The notes under the pieces were generated by a model. The model searched no databases. It was given only the letters and a program-made list of their open reading frames with translations, and was not told the origin of the DNA. A DNA stretch of 64,000 nt from Craterostigma plantagineum. Its lineage: Eukaryota > Streptophyta > Magnoliopsida > Lamiales > Linderniaceae. Position numbers and translations under genes: made by a program. Location: positions 372,001-436,000 of the forward strand of contig JAPQWV010000327.1 in assembly GCA_027422505.1 (NCBI GenBank). The letters run 5' to 3'. Of this stretch, positions 41,954 through 55,864 are shown piece by piece; the first letter of the stretch is position 1, and every line of letters starts with the position of its first letter.

Positions 41954-44085
41954 CATAAGTTTTTAACTGCCACAAAGCAAACTATACTAAATTTAGTAAT
42001 TAAAATCAAAATTACTATATTATCTTTTTTATTAATATACCACATGTATATTTAAAATATTATTAAATAATGTAGTCTACGAAAATATCATTTATTTATT
42101 TATTATGTGGGTAATATTGAAAAGTTGTAACATATGTGGGTCGTATTGCAAAATTATAAAAGTTGATGTGAAAGAAAATATTGCAAAAATATTTGTTTGA
42201 GTGGGTGAATAAGTTTAATGGTTGGAGAAGAATTACTATATTTTGAATTTTGGAATGAGTTTTTGTATTGGAGATGGTCTATTATACTATTTAAATACAA
42301 CACACGCGTGCTATTATTATGCAAGAGACTATATATATTTCAGTCGTGACGTAGATTTTTATTTCAAGTTGAAATTTATACATTTATTGACTACTGTAGT
42401 TTATTCTGTTTTCTTTCCCAAAAACATACAAAGCAACTATATCTTTAACTTTCCAACATCGTCTGCAATTACCATGCTCGTAGATTGGCATGAACAGGGA
42501 CATGAAAAAGCAGAAGACAAAGAAAACTAAATAAATAACAATACAAGATAAACTCCAACAACAATTATATTCGCGATAAGAACGGTAGAATGCATTGCAT
42601 CAATTTAATGCACATATCTTACTGTAGGGTTTTTATTACACCTCTTACCCTTATTAACAAACAAGAATTTTCTCCAACTCGTCCAACAAGTTATGGGCAC
42701 TCAATATTGGTGTTTGCGGATTCATATTTCTATGGACTTAAGGGCGTGGAGAGTTTTTAAATATATATTTGTTACACTCCGGCAAGAATAAAATAACCTG
42801 ATATTAAATATAATATAAAGTACTTACAATCAAGTGTAGGGTTTCATTACACTACGACTATTGCCAAACAAGAATTTTTGAATTGATTAGACAAATGATG
42901 GGCACTAAAACAAGCGTTGTTGTCGAGTTCCCATCTATGAGGGCTGGTTACTATGTGGGGTATTAGTCCAAATTTAAAACAAAATTATATTGAATTCATT
43001 GTATGATCATGTCACACCAATAGTTGTTTTACTTAGTTTGTAATAATGTGTGGATATTGATGTCCAAAATAGTGTACTCGACAGGCAGTGTCTCGTCGTA
43101 GTAAAGTTGGATCCAACTGATATTCTTAAATGCACCTATATTGCTTGAATTATTGTCCTCGTAATAATCTATATCTTCTCGTCATTGCCATCTTCATGCA
43201 AGCACTTTCTATTGGAAATTTCGTCGAAATTTCCCATTTCAGAAATATTAAGCAAAGAAAATGACAACAAAAATATAATAAACCGTGGAAAATCTACTCT
43301 TTAGAAATTTACAATCACGCTATAGAATCAGCTATAGTCAAACACTTCATTGTGAACACAAATTAACTTTATACTTATGTGTTTAAACTATTTAGGTTTA
43401 ACCCTTCATAGGTGCTAACCGAAGTGCGATATAGGCACGACAAACAAGCGAAAGCCTAACACACGAACTAGTTTTCCAATAAATGGGATCTCAAAAGTAA
43501 TTAAACGACAATATAATAGTTAAACGAATTTGGTATTTAACCATATAAGACGAAATAACGCCTCGGAGACGATGAAGCTATATAATAGCAAATTTTCTTT
43601 ACCGATGGAGACAGATGGCTAGTTTATGTGTGACGAGTCTTCTCATGTTCGCTTGGTTAGAATATGTTCGTAAATGCTACTTTTGATACTCTTCTAGTAC
43701 ATTGTTAAAAAACTAAAAAATACTATTTCTTCTCACCATTTTAATATTTCTTTATGGCTTTTTGCCTTGTAGGACTTAGTAGCCGAATGAACGCTTGTGG
43801 ACTGTATTAGTAATGCGTGTCTCGACATAAATTGCATAGAGACTTTTAAATAAATATTTATAAATGTGACAAATACAATTCGTCAATCGTCATAGAGGTG
43901 ATTTGACATGCAGCATCAATTTTAGACCCCACAAGACAGATGTTCAATACTCAGTCCAAATAATCACATAGGATGATCCGCATCACATCAAGGATTTAAT
44001 CATTTTATATAAAATGGGTCCTAATATTTAAATTAAAATACTTGCATTTTATTTTCTCTATATAAAAGTACAATATTCCTCCATC
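41954..44085. other. Long AT-rich intergenic region
   Basis: About 2.1 kb without a recognisable gene. Two diverged direct repeats occur at about 42624-42701 and 42836-42906; each reads GTAGGGTTT, ATTACAC, AACAAGAATTTT and ATGGGCACT. They may be pieces of an old mobile element. A 102-codon open frame at 42222 has no known similarity. Confidence 0.4.
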
Positions 44086-44090
44086 CTCCT

Positions 44091-44098
44091 ATATAAGC
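44091..44098 (+). promoter_or_regulatory. TATA box of SAG20-like gene
   Basis: ATATAAGC in the context CCTCCTATATAAGCCTCACG, about 130 bp before the ATG; a second TATATAAAAG lies near 44059. Confidence 0.55.
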
Positions 44099-44223
44099 CT
44101 CACGCCCTTCTTCTCCAAACACAACATTCCATGCAATCATAGAAACAATAAAAACCTCATAATTAAAACCATACAAAAATAAACACAGATACTAATTAAT
44201 AACACCCCATCTCGGGAAATCCA

Positions 44224-44697
44224 ATGGAGGTAATAAACACCACCATGCCCATAACGTCGTCAACCCAAGAAAACCCCAACACCTCCACCGTGCGCCGCCT
44301 ATACGCCGCCCTCTCGGCCGGCGACAAGAACATCTCAGAACTCATAGCGAGCGACTTAGAGTGGTGGTTCCACGGCCCGCAAAACTGCCACCACATGATG
44401 AAGATGCTCACCGGAAAATCCTCGCCGTCGGATTTCAGGTTCGATCCACGGAGCATCGACGCCGTCGACGACGACTGCGTGGTCGTGGAAGGCTGGGAAG
44501 GCGCTCAGGTGTATTGGGTCCACGTTTGGACGTTGAAAGGCGGCGTCATAACTCAGTTTAGGGAATATTTCAATACTTGGCTCACTGTAAGAGATCTGAG
44601 GCCTTGTCTGAAGATGAACTCCAACGGTACTCTGTGGCAGAGCCATCCCAGGGATGTCGCGAAGAGATCGTTGCCTGGGCTAATGCTTGCCATTTGA
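44224..44697 (+). CDS. SAG20/wound-induced protein 1-like (NTF2-like fold)
   Basis: Single-exon protein of 157 residues of the plant WUN1/senescence-associated gene 20 family, with a SnoaL/NTF2-like fold. Family marks are TVRRLYAALSAGDKNISELI, LEWWFHGPQNCHHMMKML, VVVEGWEGAQVYWVHVW and the C-terminal LWQSHPRDVAKRSLPGLML. These genes are induced by wounding, ozone, senescence or hormones, but no enzyme activity is proven. The coding region is GC-rich against AT-rich flanks. It has a close TATA box and no intron. The first in-frame ATG is used; a second at residue 8 would lose little. Confidence 0.9.
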   Translation: MEVINTTMPITSSTQENPNTSTVRRLYAALSAGDKNISELIASDLEWWFHGPQNCHHMMKMLTGKSSPSDFRFDPRSIDAVDDDCVVVEGWEGAQVYWVHVWTLKGGVITQFREYFNTWLTVRDLRPCLKMNSNGTLWQSHPRDVAKRSLPGLMLAI

Positions 44698-46508
44698 TCA
44701 TTCGTGGAATTATTGCTTGATTTTGATCTTTTATTGTCGGAAGATATGTATATAGTTAATGCAATTCCCTCGGTGTGTTAATCATCTCCAATCTCCATCG
44801 TGTAAGGATTTAATAATTTTATTAATGACGTCTTACGATGAATGAACAACATCAATCACAATAGCATAAATGGGCCTATTTCAGTAATTTGAGCCCACCG
44901 TTATTGGGCTGGAAAAATATTGATGGATTTGACTAAAATGGTAATGGGGTTTTTTTGTCTTTTAGTTAAGGTGAAGGAAATGGGAAGAAATAGATGAAGC
45001 GAATCTCTCAACGTTAGCAGTAGACCTACGTTCTAAAGCGACATTATACATACATTTCTGGTACAATAAAAGCTGGTGGATATATATAGCTATTGAATTA
45101 AATGAGCCTTCTTTTACAATTAGGCGAGCACTTTCTGTTTCTGTGTTTTTTTTTTTTTTCGTGACTCATGAAGATTAAAGCAACTCTGAGTGTAAAGCTT
45201 GCCGACATTATCAGACTTTCTTGTTCTAAGAACCACCGTCTGAAACTTTTCAATACATGTGCTGATGATGGTAAGAAAACAGCACAGTCCATTATATGTA
45301 GATAAAACACTAATCTTGATTTTCTCAAGTTCATCGCATATAAAGCAGCAAAACAAAAGAATTCAAGCTCGTATCAGTTTTTATTATAGTTTGGCCCCCA
45401 TAATTCATCCAACTTTTGTCGATTGTTATATATGTGTATATTAGATAATATTCTTCCTACTCCATATAATCATCCTCTAGCACTTGCGATGTAATGAAGT
45501 CTTCTCTTACATAAGACCAGTAATGTTCTATTCTTAGATGTACTTCTTCCATGAAGATCAGAGTGTTCAAACTAGATGAGAGCGTATGATCAAGATGGAG
45601 AAGCAGGGCACGTGCATTACAAACTCTCATCATTCAAAAAACAAGAAAAATTTTTAATAAAAATTGAGTTAGTTCTTCATGTGCTCATCTTCTCCATCGT
45701 GACCGCTCCATCTTATTTCTGAGACATCAGAGAATTACAGAGCTTACATGCTTCTAGGTTTTATCTCAGGAAGCCCAATTTCAAGGTAAAACAAAGCTTA
45801 CTTTTAAAACAATATCTTTAATTACAAGAAATGAATGACTACGTGTTGATATTAACAGGTGAGGTAGGTGACGTTAGTGGTATAAAACGCTATCCAAATT
45901 CTATAGTGAACAGTATTCACTTTTAAATAACGTGTGTTGTCAAGGAAAGCTGGGCCGAGTAAAGCTTTGAGCTAAATTTGGTATATTGGGCCTAAACTCG
46001 ATGGCTTAAAAAAGGGTTATTATAGGCATTGAAGAGGTGAATAGCATTGATTATAAGGTGACACTTGTTAGCTTTTAGGTAGGACTTCTATTGAACTAAT
46101 CTTTTACGGACATATGTCGTAAGCATCTTCACGCCTCTTGGAAAGGGAAGTGGTAAAAACTAACAAATACCGTTATCAATCAAGAATCGATTCCAATGCA
46201 TATCGAGAATGTTTTATATTCCCTTCTTATTTTGCATGATTTAATTTAGCATCGATACAATGAAGTGTTGGAGGGACAACGAAGCGGCTACAATGTAGTG
46301 AGATGCTTCAACCTTTATTTCAGCAAAAGATGTCACAGCATATGTATTCTTAACCTTTTTTCCTGACATAACTACGCAAAAAGGTTGCATATAATCTAAA
46401 GCAGAAACTTGGGGTAAAAGATTTACTTCGTCTATAAATTCCTCATTGAAGCGATAGATAAAAAAACTCAGAACTGTAATAGCGATAATTTGGTATAAAA
46501 GATCGATC
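44698..46508. other. Intergenic region, nothing recognised
   Basis: SAG20-like 3' UTR then AT-rich DNA leading to the LOR gene promoter. Short frames on both strands near 45098-45444 have no similarity I can name. Confidence 0.35.
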
Positions 46509-47276
46509 ATGAATAAGGCGACGATAGTACTAAACCCGAAATTCTGCATCACCAATCGAGTTAACCTAACCATAGCTAAGAACCCCATAGCCATTCCAAA
46601 TGCGAAATATATGGTCACAGATGATGAAGGAAAATACTTCTTCACCGTGAAGCAAAAGGCGTTCACCGTTCGCGACCGTTGTGTTATTTTGGATTCTGAC
46701 AAAAGCCCGGTCCTAACTTTGAAGAAAAAGGTGAACTTTCATAAATTTTGGTTCTTTTTTTTCTTGAATTTTTTCCTTGAATATATGTTATTCTAGTTGA
46801 AGCTATATGATTTGATCGGTTTTAGGGTATGATTGCAAAGAGTTTATGGCAAGCGTTTAAAGGAGATGGCTCGAACACTTCCGATCTTGTTTTTACAGCG
46901 AAAAACTCTTCACATGTGAAGTTCAAGGTTGAGTTAGATGTGCATTTATCTGTTAACCCTAACGTTAGAGCAAAGTCTTGGGACTTTAAGGTTGTCGGAA
47001 ACTGGCCAGAGAGATCATTTGTGGTCTACGATAAGGATTCTATCCCTATTGCACAGGTAACATTCATGATACATGTTATCAAGATAAATATCAAATTTGT
47101 TACGTTTGGGATTAAATGTAAAGCTTTAAATTACACAGATGCAGAAGAAGCCCATCATCGGTAGCAAAGTTTATGGGAAGGACATGATTAGTGTAAACAT
47201 TAATCCTCAAGTTGATTATGTCTTTATAGTTTCGTTGGTTGTGATCCTTCGTCAAATGAATGAAGACAAAGATTAA
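46509..47276 (+). CDS. LURP-one-related (LOR) protein
   Basis: LURP-one-related protein, with a tubby-like beta-barrel fold (DUF567). Arabidopsis LURP1 is needed for full basal defence against Hyaloperonospora; most relatives are uncharacterised. Three exons, 46509-46730, 46826-47056 and 47139-47276, give 196 residues with phase-0 joins. Seen blocks are FCITNRVNLTIAKNP, FTVRDRCVILDSDKSPVLTL, LDVHLSVNPNVRAKSWDFKV, GNWPERSFVVYDKDSIPIAQ and VNINPQVDYVFIVSLVVIL. The N-terminus is short (nine residues before FCI) compared with typical LOR proteins, which begin about 15-25 residues earlier, so the true start could lie upstream or the gene may be N-terminally trimmed. A 153-codon frame on the opposite strand overlaps exon 1 and is taken as a shadow. 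Confidence 0.85.
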
Positions 47277-49347
47277 AGCTTTGGTGTTTGTGGCAAATCT
47301 ATATATGTATTGTCTCTTAATAATTAATAATGTAACAAAGTAGCATAGAAAAATCGTATCCAAATACATAGCCCACACAGCAATTGATTTGCACTTCGAA
47401 AGATTTTCAACTAGTGCGAGCCGTCATAATTAATTAAGGTATCATATTTAATCACGCAAAGACAATATATATTAGAGCATTGAAGGTACGATATTGCACC
47501 TAATTCTTGAAACGAATGTACTATTGTTGGTTCGGGCCATAATGAAATATCATATTTTATGGGCTTCAGTCTACTTTTCCCAAGGGCCCTGTATTAGTAT
47601 AATTTATATACTATGCATAATGCAGGTTCAATCCAATCTCCTCCAAACATATTTATAATTTTATATATGTGTGTATGCGTGATATGATATCGTATACAAG
47701 CATTTTCCTATGTATGAGAGGATATTTGGTTTGCCTGACGTTAATGTGAAGATGACTAAATAACCACTCTCTAAACTGAGTTTATACAAAATATTCAAGT
47801 CATTAATTAAACATGGTGCGATATCCCAACAATCATTGGCTGGTGTTCAGCAGCCATAAAAGAAAACACACGAACCAATTAATATCGAATTAAAGGGAAT
47901 TTTGGAAAAAAAGAAAAAGGGATGTAGGAATTAGGGCAAGATCGATCCAAAACAAAGGCAAATGGGGAATTGGAATTAGGGCTAGAGACAAGGTTGGGAG
48001 CTGCTGTATACGTGTTTTGTTGTGATGATTAGTGCACACATGTGAGAAGGTGGGTACTTGTTACTTTTGTCTTTGTCCAAATATATGATAACCTTCTATA
48101 TATCTTGAATCGTGTCCTAGTAATAATAGAAAAGAATAACATTACTATTTATCACTCAATGTATCTACGTATATATGCGGCACAACATGTATGGTAAAAT
48201 ACTAGTACTAGTTTTTATTTGACTCTTCTTTTTCGTAAAAAACGTATTTTGAAATTCGGGACGAGTTATTTTGCCCGGCAATATATATTTTATAAGTGTC
48301 TAACAAAGAAGAGGAGAAGGAGAAGGAGAGGGATAAAGATAATTTACAAAAATTCTCAAAAATTAGGTTCACGTATTTTTCATATTTATTTTCCTTTTTC
48401 GGGTTATTCAAATCTTTGATAACAACCGTGTACAAGGATTTAGAGTAGAGAATAATTAATATATGGAACTTCAAGTACTTCAACAAAGTAGTCTTTCCTC
48501 CCATACCCAAAACCTTATATATCAATATTCCCAATATTTTGCCAAAATATTATATTCCTAATCAATATGACAAGATGATCCATATTGGTTATTACTTACT
48601 ATTTTATCATTAAGCAAACGATGCATTGATCGATGATGCAATAAAATAACACCCTAAAACACACACACACACACACTAGCGCGTGGACCCACCCTCTCAA
48701 CGATCGCTGTTTGCTTCAAATAAAACCACACTCGTTTATCTTTGCTTGTCTCTAATTCATATATATGTGTTGCTTCGACGAGAATCTCTTAGTGCTTGTA
48801 TTATCCTTAAAGATTAATATTCCGTTAAATGGAATACAGTTGTCAGTGATAATTAAACCATTGTCCCTTACGTAAAAGCTCAGAGAATAATATCTCGAAC
48901 CGCCTTGGATTTAAACTAGTACTCGATGTCCAATTTTCATTTATCTATATGGAAGTTGCTACTTCATATATTGTTCAAATGACAATTAAACGAAGTTGTT
49001 ACTTTATTACGTAATGATTTTATTGCAATAAAACCTGAAGTTTCAAGAAAGCCGATTGGCCTACTCATATGCACTATTCATTTCTTCTACCGTCGATTTG
49101 CCTCACTATCGCGTATTTATTTTAACATCTACGTGGATGATCCTCCTCAGTCAAGATTAATTATGATAAAATACAGATTGCGTTCAATATATTCCGATAT
49201 ATTATTACGTACGTAAGGACATTTGGAAAATATGATCGTGATCAATTTACGCGTTTGCCATTTATAAGTTTGTGTTTGAGACTTATTATAGTTGGTTGGG
49301 ATACCTTTAGGATTTAATTGAGGTGCACGAGAGAAAACTTCATACAC

Positions 49348-49391
<44 letters not shown>

Positions 49392-50730
49392 ATCTATACA
49401 TACAAAGAAAAAAAAGAAAGAACGACTCGTGACCTGAGTGAGATTGACAAAACCGTGTAAGTTAGGTTGTTGCATTGTAGTGCACAAGAAAAAGATATGT
49501 CTTTGTTGTTTGATTAAACATATATAGTTGTACTAATATTAGCTGTCCATTTATAATGCCTCCAAACGCTTCTCACGAGGGATCTTTAGACGAGGGAGAG
49601 CCTCTTCTACTTGATAATATAGCCATCGTTACACATGGCAAATTATATATATACATAAAAGCTTACAACATATTTCATTTGTGGCTGGTTTCTAAATTAC
49701 TAAACTGTCCAGAGACAATATATGCATATATAGAATAGATATAAGCAACGAAGAAGCTTATTCTTCAAATTCAACAGCCAAAAGTACGAAACACAACATT
49801 GATGAAAGTTATATAAATTGCATACGAACTAATAAGAAACTTAAGTACGTGGGACAGAACGTTTTAGAATATTTGGTCGGTTTTTGATAATTCATTTTCT
49901 CTTACCCTCTCTCAATAAGTTATAAGATAAGTGCTTTCGCGCTTTCGTCATTTGCACTATGCATTAATTCTTACCATTCTTTGAAAAGACAAAAGATATA
50001 CATACACACACGTATATATTAATGAGGGAGAATGTGAAATGGGTTATAGACAACGCAACAGTGGCTCAAAAGACGAAGCTATCGCGTCTCTTACAAAACC
50101 CTAGCACGAAAAAAGAATTGATTGCAGTATATGTGATCCAGCCATTGAGTATTTTATAAGTACCATGATCTAAGTACTATGATCCTTAAGAAAACTGTAG
50201 ATTCCAGGTTACTTGACGCTTATGTATATAATAATTAAATAATTAATATTCTATCTCGATGTTAATTATTTAAAGTGGGGTATGGATTGTGGAATGGCTC
50301 CAAAAAAAAAAATTCATTCGTGAAAAATGAGGGCTACGAAGAAAAACTGGTGTAAACATTTTACTTACCATCATTCCATGACCACTTACAAATAATACGT
50401 ATAGAACGAAATTTATCAAGTAATTGAAGCGGGCTCATCGTATTAATTACTATCGATATACTAATCTTATAGTTCTAACGTATCCGTATTCTTTTTGTGA
50501 GAGAATCGAGACAAAAGAATGAAAACAAGGTAGCTGAAGTATTATTTCCACAGTTCACTACAAGATTATATTATCAGCAGAAATAAATGAACAAATAAAT
50601 AATGAACAGGCGGAGGGTAAACTCGTCAACGCGAAAACAGTATCTACACAAGATTGAGGCACTCATGCAAAGATACAAACAAAGAAATCAAACATCACAA
50701 TTGCTTGAGAGTTATGCACACCTTTAATTA
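47277..50730. other. Long intergenic region with (CA)n microsatellites
   Basis: About 3.5 kb of AT-rich DNA. (CA)n runs occur at about 48658-48676 and 49350-49389. Open frames at 48208 (minus) and 49556 (plus) are short, AT-biased and match nothing known. No mobile element end was identified. Confidence 0.4.
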
Positions 50731-50813
50731 ACGTCTATTTAAAAAGCCCACACAGCGCCTTATTTGTTCTTTGCCTATTGTCTCTGTTGTGCTGAAGATA
50801 AAGAAGGCTAAAT

Positions 50814-52088
50814 ATGAGTTCTGGAAATAGAAATAAAGAAGCTCTATTTGAGCAGCTTCGTTCTGTTACGAATTCTTCTGCGGTAGGATTTACATGTATT
50901 CCCTTATCTATTTCATTCTCTCCGTTTTTTTTTTTCTTTCGAAATATCAGCAGCTTGTGTTTGTTTTTCATCAGTCTGTCATCAAAGTTGAAACGATTTT
51001 ACTAGCTTTCAGATGTTAATTTTTTCTCCGAATATTGCTTTATCGACTATTTTATGGAAGCCCATTTTTTTTTTCAAGTATTTTCATATTTATCGAATCC
51101 CTTCGATTTATTCGAACGTGTCATCAGATTTTGACCGAATTGTGTTAACTTCTATTAAAGTGAACTGAACAGCTTATTGCTATGGTTTGGATTTTGCTTA
51201 GATTCTCTTGTCTTTGTTTTCTTTACTATCCATTTTAGCTTCATTCAGCTAAATATTAAGATTTTATATCAAAGTTGATGTCCATCAATCTTAATTTAGA
51301 GCAAAATACATGTACATTAAGACCCTCTCGACTTTCTTCTTACCTCTCATAAATGGCACTACTTAAGATTGATCATCCCTTGAATTCGACATTTTAGGAC
51401 ATAATTGACTTTGCTGTACTTTTTTTTTGGTGCATCCTCATGTGCTTATAAGAAGCCGTGCAATATTCCAAATTCTTGTCCCGATTTGCAGGCTAACAAA
51501 GCATCGATCGTCGTTGATGCAACGAAGTACATAGGAGAATTGAAGGAAAGGGTAGAGAAACTAAACCAAGACATTGCAACTTTAGAAAGCTCAAGCCATC
51601 AAGATACTAACTTGCCTGCGGTAACGCACATATATTTACACGCATTGACATTACATTACTGTTTATATGATTGATAGGCATGAGGTCAATTGTTTCCCTC
51701 AGCAGGTCAAAGTTGAAACCCTAGACAAGGGATTTCTAATAAACGTATTCGTTGAGAAAAACTGCCAAGGTTTGCTCGTATCAATACTTGAAGCGTTCGA
51801 GGAATTGGGCCTCGTGGTACTCGATGCTAGGGTTTCTTGTTCTGATAATTTCCGCCTCGAAGCTGTGAGCGAGGTATCAAAGTACCTTTTTTTTTGCCTC
51901 TATTGTATGATCAGTATAATATATATTTGTACAATTTGCACCAAAGTTCTTCATAGAGCAATTGTGACATTTTGTAACATATGAATTTGCAGAGTGAAGG
52001 GCAATCGGAGAGCATAGATGCAAAGGCAGTTAAACAAGCAGTTGTACAAGCCATAAGGACTTGGAGCGAAAACAACGGTCAAGATTGA
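50814..52088 (+). CDS. Short bHLH/ACT-like protein without a basic region
   Basis: Protein of 153 residues in four exons: 50814-50882, 51492-51620, 51706-51873 and 51993-52088 (462 nt, all phase-0 joins). The first 50 residues form a helix-loop-helix: helix 1 NKEALFEQLRSVTNSSA, helix 2 KASIVVDATKYIGELKERVEKL. The basic DNA-contacting region that should precede helix 1 is missing; the protein starts only seven residues earlier. Residues about 67-150 are an ACT-like fold (VKVETLDKGFLINVFVEKNC, LLVSILEAFEELGLVVLDARV), as at the C-terminus of SCREAM and related bHLH factors. It probably forms heterodimers with bHLH partners and could act as a negative regulator; this is inference. Such short bHLH-ACT genes are conserved among plants. 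Confidence 0.85.
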
Positions 52089-52925
52089 ATCTGAACTAAT
52101 CTATGGATTAGTTACATAATTAAGTAGACTCCTTGGCTATTTAGTTCATGAGGAGAAGAGATCGTATATATTAAGACAATAACTCGAAATCATGTGGTTA
52201 ATGTAATACGAGTTTAGCTTTTGGACAGAGAGAGTTTGTAAAGGAGTGGGGGCGGAAAAACCAGCCATCGCTTTCTGAAATACGGTATATTAAGCATTTG
52301 TTAATTATACCGATCAATAAGTTGGAAATTGTTTATATGTTGTTACTTTGATAATCGCATTGGCAATTAATATGTAGATATATCATATATCTATGTAGTG
52401 CATTTAAGGTCCAAGTTAGTTGACTGTTCCATGAAGTCTTTGCTTGTCTCATGATCCAATAATTGACCGTATCAATGCCGTTCCATATAAGTTTTATATT
52501 TCCTACTTTGGTTTTATTATTTGTTTATCCAAATTATACTTGTTCAAACTCGCAGTTTAAAATTGGAGAAGCAGGTGATTAATTGCTGTACAAGTAATTA
52601 ATTGTAGCACAAGTCAAACGACGCATTCAAATCTACAAGTTGTTTGACCTACTTAGTACCTTCTCTTGCAACTCGGAATTATAAAAATATTAACAGACGA
52701 GTATTAAATTTTTCTTTAGACAAGAACTTATTTAACTCCCTCTAGACGACCTCGTCGGCTGGTTTTCCAATCTTCGTTTAATTTTTTTTTATAAAAAAAA
52801 GAGTAAACTAATTTGCAATGCCATGTAAGAAAGGAGAAAATTTCATCACCACACTCAAATTAATTTAATTAAAAGACGAGATCAATTACGCGTTGTCCAA
52901 GTCCATTAACCATTAATCTAACCAT
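52089..52925. other. Spacer between bHLH/ACT and peroxidase genes
   Basis: 3' UTR of the bHLH/ACT gene and AT-rich upstream DNA of the peroxidase. Nothing else recognised. Confidence 0.4.
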
Positions 52926-52933
52926 CCCATGCC

Positions 52934-52943
52934 TATATATATA
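52934..52943 (+). promoter_or_regulatory. TATA box of peroxidase gene
   Basis: TATATATATA in the context ATGCCTATATATATACTGCAC, about 95 bp before the ATG. Confidence 0.55.
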
Positions 52944-53031
52944 CTGCACAAGCCCACCCTAATCGTCAACCACCTTACAAAGCAAACACTAATCCTTATT
53001 ACACAAAACACATCCTTATTAATAAAAAAAA

Positions 53032-54184
<1,153 letters not shown>

Positions 54185-54385
54185 TTGTTGTTGATCAAGC
54201 CCTTTATTTGATGATTGAATTCTTGATTTTTATTTTTGTGTTTTGATTAATTATTTTTTGCTTGCCGTCGAGTTTCTTTCACATTGTTTGTGCGTTATTT
54301 GTATTCGAAATTCTGTTATTGTTTCTTTTTTGGCTGTGTATGTGTTTAAGAAATAAAGATTTGATGATCGTTTGTGATTCATACG

Positions 54386-55526
54386 TGTTAGGAATCGTGA
54401 ATCAAGAATTCAGATTAAACAGTTTTGGTGATTGTCCAAACTTGATTAAGAATACCGGTCAGAAGAACATAAGACCGAAGATTAAAAGACCAGATAATAA
54501 GTCTGAAGGAAACTGCTCAAGCCTGGTTAAGGATACCAGTTAGAAGAAGATTAAAAGTTCGGATGTCAATCAGCAGATTACATATGCGCAGGAGATCGGA
54601 CGTCAGTTAAAAAGAACACAAGACTGATTGTTAGAAGAAGCGTGCCTAAAACCGAAAGATACATAAAGATATACCGGAGCTGGCAGGAGCCAAGATCAGA
54701 ACTCAGATACCGGACCAATAAAGTGCGAAGACCGGAGTTCTGTCATCAAGCATGCCACGTGTACAAAGATTCAAATTTACTCAAGGCGGGATACTGAAAC
54801 CTACTGTCGAAATCTTTAATGCAAGGCTGCCATAGGAAGTCAGGTCGAAGTCAAGCCAAGCTTAAAATGGAAAAAGCAAATGAGACAGTATGAACTGCTG
54901 CCAAGACCGGACAGTACCCATTTTTGGAAAGTGCATTTAATGCACAGCTCAGCACTTGGAGCTATTTCACAACGGTCTTCTTCATCAACAAACAAGTATA
55001 TATATCATAGAAGAAACACTGAGGAAAACAACAACACAACCACGAGAAATCAATCAGACGAAAGTCAAGAACAAAGCGAGAAATTTAGAAAGTGTTGTCC
55101 TCACTGTACGATAACCGGTCAGGTTAAGTAAGTGAGTTATTGTTATTCCGACGGACTGTAAAAAGCTGTTGAAGTAGGTGGATTGTATTTTACGACTGCC
55201 TAGGGATTCACTAGATAAGGCTGAGGGTAGCCGGGTAGGTTGTACTGCGAGTGTATAACTGAAGTCTAGTGAACCTTCCTCACGAGGAAGAAGGGGAGAC
55301 GTAGGAGATTCAACTCCGAACTTCCAAAAACAAACTGGTATTGTCTTTCACACACACACTAACACTACGCACAGATTATCGGTTTCTGAATCAGAACCGA
55401 TCTACAAGCTTCCGCAAATAACACAAAGAGAAAAATCAAGCACCGGTATTAACCTTAACTGGTTAAGTACAAAAAGGCGTCAAGCGTTTATTCACCCCCC
55501 TCTAAACGCGTAAACCGATCCTAACA
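54386..55526. mobile_element. Solo LTR, 1141 bp
   Basis: Begins TGTTAGGAATCGTG and ends ACCGATCCTAACA, so the ends are the inverted pair TGTTAGGA/TCCTAACA. It is flanked by a perfect 5-bp duplication ATACG at 54381-54385 and 55527-55531. No internal region or second LTR is present, as expected after recombination between two LTRs. The end TTCACCCCCCTCTAAACGCG is typical of plant copia LTRs. A TATATATATCATAG stretch near 54997 may be its core promoter. It begins 202 bp after the peroxidase stop codon. Confidence 0.85.
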
Positions 55527-55531
55527 ATACG

Positions 55532-55864
55532 GTTTTTGGCAGTTCTGCACATTAATTATCTCGCGAATCCTTAAAACTCAAAAAATTTTCCCAACACTCA
55601 TCTCTCTTCAGTACGTCACGCGATTAGATGACTTCCACGTAATAACTTTCATAAATATCAAAATGGAATAAATTCTACGATACAAACATTCAACTAACTG
55701 TATCATCATCACATTAAATAGATGTAAATACGAGTGATGACGACGATGATACATTACTCTATTACCGCCTCATATTTTCTTGTTTTATATTGCCTCCGTC
55801 CCGGCAACTTTATCACATAAGTTGTTGGGCACTCAAATTAAGGTGGCATTATTATAATAATATA
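55532..55864. other. Spacer with partial Stowaway copy
   Basis: Mostly AT-rich. From about 55791 to 55862 lies the left 70 bp of a Stowaway MITE (GCCTCCGTCCCGGC, TTTATCACATAAGTTG, GGTGGCATTATTATAATAATA), directly abutting the complete copy. Confidence 0.65.

Noticed and set aside
46241..46702. 153-codon minus-strand frame overlapping the LOR gene
   Set aside because: It lies antisense to the conserved LOR exon 1, has no family similarity, and its hydrophobic stretches are the complement of the LOR coding sequence.
48208..48534. 108-codon minus-strand frame with a GKTTLL string
   Set aside because: The short P-loop-like string is isolated; the rest is low-complexity Ser/Leu/Lys from a CT/GA tract, with no NB-ARC or ABC context.
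49556..49738. 60-codon frame beginning MPPNASHEG
   Set aside because: Too short, no family match and no promoter or splice support.
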